Assembly: GCA_035494015.1 (NCBI GenBank)
Contig: DATJHJ010000030.1
Location: 1 to 64,000 of the forward strand
DNA length: 64,000 nucleotides
Direction: 5' to 3'
Source of the DNA: CADCTB01 sp035494015
Lineage (GTDB): Bacteria; Actinomycetota; Acidimicrobiia; Acidimicrobiales; AC-14
Numbering within the stretch: position 1 is the first letter of the stretch; each line of letters begins with the position of its first letter. A program made the position numbers and the translations under genes. Below the pieces are notes generated by a model, which was given only the letters and a program-made list of their open reading frames with translations, was not told the DNA's origin and made no database searches. Shown piece after piece: positions 60,226 through 64,000 of the stretch.

Positions 60226-61188
60226 TCAGGCCACCCGGTCGAGCCCCTGGCGGCCAGGGCCCATCCCGCCGGGCCCGGGCGCGCTGGTCGAGGTGCGACC
60301 GGTGGGGCCGGGCGAGCGGACGACGGGGTAGCCGTCGTCGTCCCAGTCGAGGGCGGCCCAGCGGATCTCGCGGTCGGCCCAGCCGGGATCGCCACTCACC
60401 TTGCGGTGGTAGACCAGGCGGGGCCCGTCGGGGGTGTCGACGACGCAGCCGTGGCCGCCGCCGACGAAGAAGGGGCGGGGCAGCTTCTCCCAGGACCTGG
60501 GATCGGCGACGTCGCCCCCGGTGTGCTCCAGCAGGCCCATCTTGTAGGCCTGGGTCCAGCTGGCGTCGGCGGCGTAGAGCACGAACAGGCGGCCGGTCGC
60601 CGGGTGCCGGATGACCTCCGGGCCCTCGTTGACCGGGGCGACGCTCATCTCCCAGCCGTGCTGCGGTCGCGACAGGCACCGCCGCTCGCCGTCGATGGTC
60701 CACGGGTTCGACATGGGCGCGATGTACAGGTTCTGGGGGAAGCCGTCGTCGGGGCCTTCCCAGCCGGACCACAGGGCGTACAGGCGGTCGCCGTCGGCGA
60801 AGACGGTGAGGTCGATGGCCCACACGTCGTGGCCCCGGTCGACCACCGGCCCGAGGGGCTGGTAGGGGCCGAGCGGGCCGTCGCCCACCAGGGCGTAGGT
60901 CCGGTGGTTGGCGCTGCGCCCGTCGCTGGCCGCGTAGTAGACGTACCAGCGGCCGTCGATCTCGTGCAGCTCGGGCGCCCAGACCTGGCGCTCGGCGCCG
61001 TGGGCCGACCAGATGACCGTCTCGGTGTTGCGGTCCATCCGGTCGAAGTCCTTGAACCGCTTGACGACGATGCGCCGGTTCCCACCCGCGGTCTGCACGA
61101 GCAGGTAGGACCCGTCGTCGTCGGCGACCACCCACGGGTCCTGCCCGGGGAAGGGCCGGCGCTCCCGGAACGCATGGAGCAGGTTCAC
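60226..61188 (-). CDS. Glycoside hydrolase family 43-like protein
   Basis: A 320-residue five-bladed beta-propeller protein. The Asp general base is in PGQDPWVVADDDGSYLLVQ, the pKa-modulating Asp near VWAIDLTVFADGDRLYALWS, and the acid Glu in NEGPEVIRH. Family members cleave arabinan or xylan side chains; a role with the rhamnose/xylose glycan here is a guess. No signal peptide. GTG at 61188 overlaps the upstream stop (GTGA). Confidence 0.82.
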   Translation of the reverse strand: MNLLHAFRERRPFPGQDPWVVADDDGSYLLVQTAGGNRRIVVKRFKDFDRMDRNTETVIWSAHGAERQVWAPELHEIDGRWYVYYAASDGRSANHRTYALVGDGPLGPYQPLGPVVDRGHDVWAIDLTVFADGDRLYALWSGWEGPDDGFPQNLYIAPMSNPWTIDGERRCLSRPQHGWEMSVAPVNEGPEVIRHPATGRLFVLYAADASWTQAYKMGLLEHTGGDVADPRSWEKLPRPFFVGGGHGCVVDTPDGPRLVYHRKVSGDPGWADREIRWAALDWDDDGYPVVRSPGPTGRTSTSAPGPGGMGPGRQGLDRVA

Positions 61189-61694
61189 GTGGGGATCCAG
61201 GCGCTCAGCGGGGTGGCGATCCGGTCGGTGAGCAGGGCGAGCAGCCAGCCGGTCGTGAGCAGCCCCCACAGGGTCACGGTGGCGGCGATCAGGGCCACGC
61301 TGTCGTCGTCGCGGAGATAGGAGACGATCGGGACCACCCACACCAGGCTGCGCAGGAGCCGGCGGGCGGGCTTGTTGGCCAGGTCGGCCGACAGGGCGTC
61401 CACGCAGTAGACGACGAAACCCATGGTCGCTTCGGCGGCGATCGGAAATGCTCGGCTCCCCAGCCGGTCGTACTCCAGCGTGAGCAACCAACCCATCGTC
61501 ACCAAGAACCACACCACGGCCCCAAAACGTCCCAACTTGGCCACGTTTCGGTGGGTGAACCACCGGGTCAGGGTGACCATCCACAGCAGGGCCCGGGCCA
61601 GGCGCTCCCCCGCCGGCCGGCCTTCGTCCCCCACCGCGTCGGCGCAGGACACGACGAACGCCAGCGTCACCTCGGCGAGGAGAAGGGCGATCAT
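61185..61694 (-). CDS. Membrane protein of unknown function
   Basis: A 169-residue protein with two similar halves: IALLLAEVTLAFVVSCADAVG and AFPIAAEATMGFVVYCVDALS each precede an amphipathic arm and a second hydrophobic segment (GAVVWFLVTMGWLLTLEYDR; AATVTLWGLLTTGWLLALLT DR region). It looks like an internal duplication giving four helices. ATG at 61694 has GGAGG 8 nt upstream. Coupled to the GH43-like gene. Confidence 0.65.
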   Translation of the reverse strand: MIALLLAEVTLAFVVSCADAVGDEGRPAGERLARALLWMVTLTRWFTHRNVAKLGRFGAVVWFLVTMGWLLTLEYDRLGSRAFPIAAEATMGFVVYCVDALSADLANKPARRLLRSLVWVVPIVSYLRDDDSVALIAATVTLWGLLTTGWLLALLTDRIATPLSAWIPT

Positions 61695-61851
61695 CGCTGC
61701 CGCCTCCGGCGGCGCGAGCGACACGGGAACCCCGGGGGGCGCATACCTCCAGGATCGGCCCTTCCGGCGGGTTACTTGATCAGCCGTTTGCGGCCGAGCG
61801 CACCGCCTTCGCCGCCTTCTTGGCCGTGGTCGCAGGGGTCGCCCGGATGCC
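61695..61851. other. Non-coding start of scar region
   Basis: No convincing gene is present. The minus frame reading ATTAKKAAKAVRSAANG (61828-61780) may be the tail of a lost basic protein. The stretch leads into gene fragments. Confidence 0.4.
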
Positions 61852-62046
61852 CATTATCGGCGGATCGCCTACGCCTATCTCGACCTGCAGGCCAAAGGCT
61901 GGAGCCGAGGCCTGCTCGCCGAGCTCGCCAAACAGGAATGCCAAGTCGGGACTGGGTGCACCGGGCACGGGTCTTGGGCTTCTTGTCTGGCGCAAGCCTA
62001 GGGCGTGCCGGTCGTCTTCCTGGCCCCAGACTGCACGACGCGAACT
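61852..62046 (+). pseudogene. Frameshifted helix-turn-helix protein remnant
   Basis: One frame encodes HYRRIAYAYLDLQAKGWSRG, LLAELAKQ. At the next codons a one-base shift is needed to continue as MPSRDWVHRARVLGFLSG, ASLGRAGRLPGP. Together these resemble actinobacterial HTH proteins that pair a VYLDLVAEG-type helix with a WVRRARELGFL recognition helix. No intact start or stop context exists. Confidence 0.5.
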
Positions 62047-62259
62047 AGGGGACCGTAAGGTCAGACTCTTCACAGCAGGTCAGGTCCTCCACATCAGGTC
62101 AACTCGTTCTAGATCGAACCGGTTGAGCCCCTGATGGGCGGGCCCGATCGCGATCCGATCCACGAGCGTGCCGACGACCGCTCGGCGGCGCTCCAGGCTC
62201 AGATCCGATCACGCGGCCCTCAGTACGCCCGGCTGTTGGACGAAACCGTCGAGGACGCT

Positions 62260-62636
62260 CGTGCCACGTTGCCGGCCGTGCCGTCGCTTGGCGGCTCCAG
62301 GCGCGCCCCGACGCCTTTCCTGGCGACCATCCGCTCCCGCGAGATCCGGTCCTCGGCCCAGCCCGCCGCGAGCTCTTCGAGCTTTGCCTCGGCGGCCGCG
62401 AACCCTTCGGCGGCCGCACGCTGTTCGTCGTCGCGGCCCTGCATGCGAATGGCCTCCGCCAGCTCCGGGCCGTCCACGCGCTGCATGACCGCCTCGACCA
62501 GCAGGTCCTCAAGCGGCTGCGCGACGACCCGCACCCCTCCACGGCCGCCCCGCCCCGGGCCCGACGAGCACGTGTAGCTGCGGTTCCGGTCGGCCCGCGG
62601 TTGGGCGATCAGCCGGGTGCCGCAGCGGCCACAGCT
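62260..62636 (-). pseudogene. C-terminal fragment of a large serine recombinase
   Basis: Read from 62636 down: CGRCGTRLIAQPRADRNRSY, TCSSGPGRGGRGG, then a helical part (EQRAAAEGFAAAEAKLEELA, then AGWAEDRISRERMVARKG). This is the recombinase zinc ribbon plus coiled coil. The fourth zinc Cys, usually GGCG, is Arg here. The catalytic N-terminal domain is missing, cut off where the trio copy begins. Confidence 0.75.
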
Positions 62637-63199
62637 CGTCGTCGTGTCCAACCCGCAGTCACCGTCCGGGCTGACCCTGGACCGGGAGGGGCTGCTCGAC
62701 ACCGCCGAGCGCCATCCCGCCTCGACCCTGGTCGTCGAGGAGTCGACGGTCGACTTCCTGCCGGACCCTGCGGCCGCCACGCTCGCGGGCGCCGACGTCG
62801 ACAACGTGATCGTGCTGCGCTCCGCCGCCGAGTTCTACGAGACGGGGGCGGCCCGTACCGGCGTGGCGTGGAGCCGTGACCGGCGGCTGTTGCGGGAGCT
62901 GTTCGGCTACCGGGAGGTCCGGCCCGTGTCGGGGCTCGACCTGATCGTGGCCGAGGCCGCCCTGGCCCCCACCGAATGGGCCGCCGGCGCCCGCCGGCAG
63001 CTGGCCGCCGACGGCGCCTGGCTCCACGCCATCCTCCAGCCCCTCGGGGGCCGCCTGGTCGGCGACTCCCGCCTGCCGTACCGGTGCCTCGTATCCGACC
63101 GCGCCCCGGCGTGGGCGGCGTCGCTCGCCGGCCAGGGCATGCGGGTCCGGGCCGTGACGCCCGAGCACGGCGTCCACCCGGGCGCCATCGGCGTTTCGC
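62633..63199 (+). pseudogene. Truncated copy of the Lys-less aminotransferase-like gene
   Basis: Homology starts at residue about 138 of the intact copy (VVVSNPQSPSGLTLDREGLL) and ends after GVHPGAIGV. It lacks the N-terminal third and about 35 C-terminal residues. The retained part is open and conserved, including VLRSAAEFYETGAARTG with Glu in place of the PLP lysine. After 63199 it runs into folP-derived sequence. Confidence 0.85.
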
Positions 63200-63668
63200 G
63201 GCGGCGGCTCCGGGGCCGGTCAGGGCGTGGAGGACGGTCAGCATGTCGAGCGTGGCGGCCACGTCGTGGACCCGCAGATCTGCCCCGGCACGTGGCGCAG
63301 GGCGGCGACGGCACCCAACGTCCGCCCCCCGCTCCCCCGGGGCCCGCCGGGTCAGGGCGCCCACGAAGTCCTTCCGGGACAGGGCCGGGCGGATGGGCCG
63401 GCCCAGGTCCACGACGGCGTCCAGCCCCCGCAGGACGGGCACGACCGCCGCCGCCTCGTCCACCGGATCGGCGGGAGCCCGGCCGGTGACGCCGACTGGG
63501 CCCCCACGTCGATGACGTCCGCCGCGGCGGCCACCAGGGCCCCCGCCCGCGACACGATCTGCTCCAGGCTGCGGGCGCCCGGATCGGAGAAGGAGTCGGG
63601 TTGGCGTTGACGACCCGCATGAGCCGGGGTCGCTCCCATGTCAGCACCCGATCCCGCACCCGCAGCAC
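63200..63668 (-). pseudogene. Decayed copy of the FolP-like gene
   Basis: From GTG 63668 it reads LRVRDRVLTWERPRLMRVVNANP. It then needs a one-base insertion to continue as DSFSDPGARSLEQIVSRAGA, and another before AAAVVPVLRGLDAVVDLGRP. About 115 central residues are deleted between AVVPV and LRGLDAV. A further shift precedes RVHDVAATLDML. The C-terminus is missing. Confidence 0.88.
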
Positions 63669-63748
63669 GGCCGACCAAACCTAAACGGGGCGGTCGTCCG
63701 GCGCGGGCCGGCGGCGGATCAGGGTTCGGGCGGTAGGCTGGCCGGCCG

Positions 63749-64000
63749 ATGGAGGTGCTGCCCACGCCCGACCAGGAGCTGCGGCAGCGGCTGGCCGGGG
63801 CCGAGAACCGGCTGGACCCCATCGGCGAGCGGCTGGGCCGCCTGGAGCTGCCCTTGGGCGACACCGTGGCCGTCCAGGACCTTCCGTCCCAGCTGGCCCG
63901 GCACCGGGACCTGATCGTGGCCGAGGTGCGGGCCGCGGCCGCGCCAGCCCCCCCGCCGTCGCCGTCCCCCGCGCCGCCGACCACCGAGGTCGGGATCAAG
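63749..64000 (+). CDS. Second copy of the proline-rich coiled-coil gene, partial
   Basis: Begins MEVLPTPDQELRQRLAGAEN like the gene at 51182 and stays open to the window end (84 codons seen). It lacks about 23 residues of the coiled coil (between GDTVA and VQDLPSQLARHRD), deleted in frame, and its proline run is broken by Ala and Ser. TAGGCT is preserved 9 nt upstream. Whether it is functional cannot be decided from the visible part. Confidence 0.65.
   Translation, partial: MEVLPTPDQELRQRLAGAENRLDPIGERLGRLELPLGDTVAVQDLPSQLARHRDLIVAEVRAAAAPAPPPSPSPAPPTTEVGIK

Larger units (their letters stand above)
62633..64000. repeat. Decayed second copy of the trio block
   Basis: Gene order, orientation and sequence match 49545-51490, and it continues to the window end. 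It has a large deletion in the FolP part, loss of the intergenic hairpin, several single-base shifts and an in-frame deletion in the coiled-coil gene. Confidence 0.9.

Noticed and set aside
62080..62135. GGTTCGATC on the minus strand resembling a tRNA T-loop
   Set aside because: The flanking bases do not form a T-stem and no anticodon or acceptor arm can be folded.
62134..62577. 147-codon plus-strand frame starting MGGPDRDPIHERADD
   Set aside because: The first 50 residues look protein-like, but the rest is antisense to the recombinase remnant; no clear support for a gene.

Overview
The window is a very GC-rich, densely coded chromosomal segment from an actinobacterium. Many genes start with GTG and some with TTG. 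Coding genes often overlap by four bases (ATGA, GTGA, TTGA), and many TANNNT hexamers sit 6-9 nt before start codons, which suggests leaderless transcripts. Coenzyme F420 genes, a WbbL-like rhamnosyltransferase with ManB-, RmlD- and LytR-CpsA-Psr-type neighbours, LpdA and a biotin carboxylase alpha subunit give an order resembling the mycobacterial fbiA-fbiB-manB-wbbL-rmlD-lcp to lpdA region. Missing mycolic or arabinan genes and the style of the accessory proteins suggest a deeper lineage such as Acidimicrobiia; that placement is inference.

Layout: 71-629 is a VapBC toxin-antitoxin pair. 705-9009 (minus) is a surface-polysaccharide export locus: Wzm/Wzt-type ABC transporter, a fused GT2-GT4 glycosyltransferase, a methyltransferase and a YfhO-like membrane protein. 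9189-16473 holds a three-repeat secreted protein, an aldehyde dehydrogenase, a lytic transglycosylase, a polyprenyl-phosphate sugar transferase, a DUF2142 membrane protein, GlsB, DinB and a 58-residue Cys-motif protein. 16562-18191 is cofD-cofE. 18248-28618 (minus) is a tightly coupled sugar-nucleotide and cell-wall operon running from a LytR-CpsA-Psr protein through rmlB, rmlD, ugd, a UDP-xylose synthase, two GT2 enzymes, a His-rich membrane protein and a nucleotidyltransferase to an epimerase. 28690-36611 holds pabB-pabC, a lipoprotein, TfoX, a PPOX/FDOR protein, an ABC exporter, birA and a biotin carboxylase. 36624-46877 (minus) is a nine-gene operon: an oligopeptide-type substrate-binding protein, two permeases, FOUR ATPases, one unknown gene and lpdA.

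46960-61694 carries a rhodanese-MoeB fusion, a trio formed by a PLP-fold protein lacking its lysine, a FolP-like protein and a proline-rich coiled-coil protein, then secreted and lipid-anchored proteins, an oxidoreductase, a phospholipase C-like enzyme, small enzymes and a GH43-like glycosidase. A lipoprotein gene in this stretch is broken by an 11-bp tandem duplication.

61695-64000 is a scar. A frameshifted helix-turn-helix gene and the C-terminal piece of a large serine recombinase abut a decayed second copy of the PLP-fold/FolP/coiled-coil trio. The recombinase fragment ends, within a few bases, where homology to the intact trio begins.

The most unusual content is this duplicated trio, whose aminotransferase-like member has Glu in place of the PLP lysine in both copies. 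Also notable are the doubled ATPase pairs, the pilin-like segment in the substrate-binding protein, and two long perfect hairpins.
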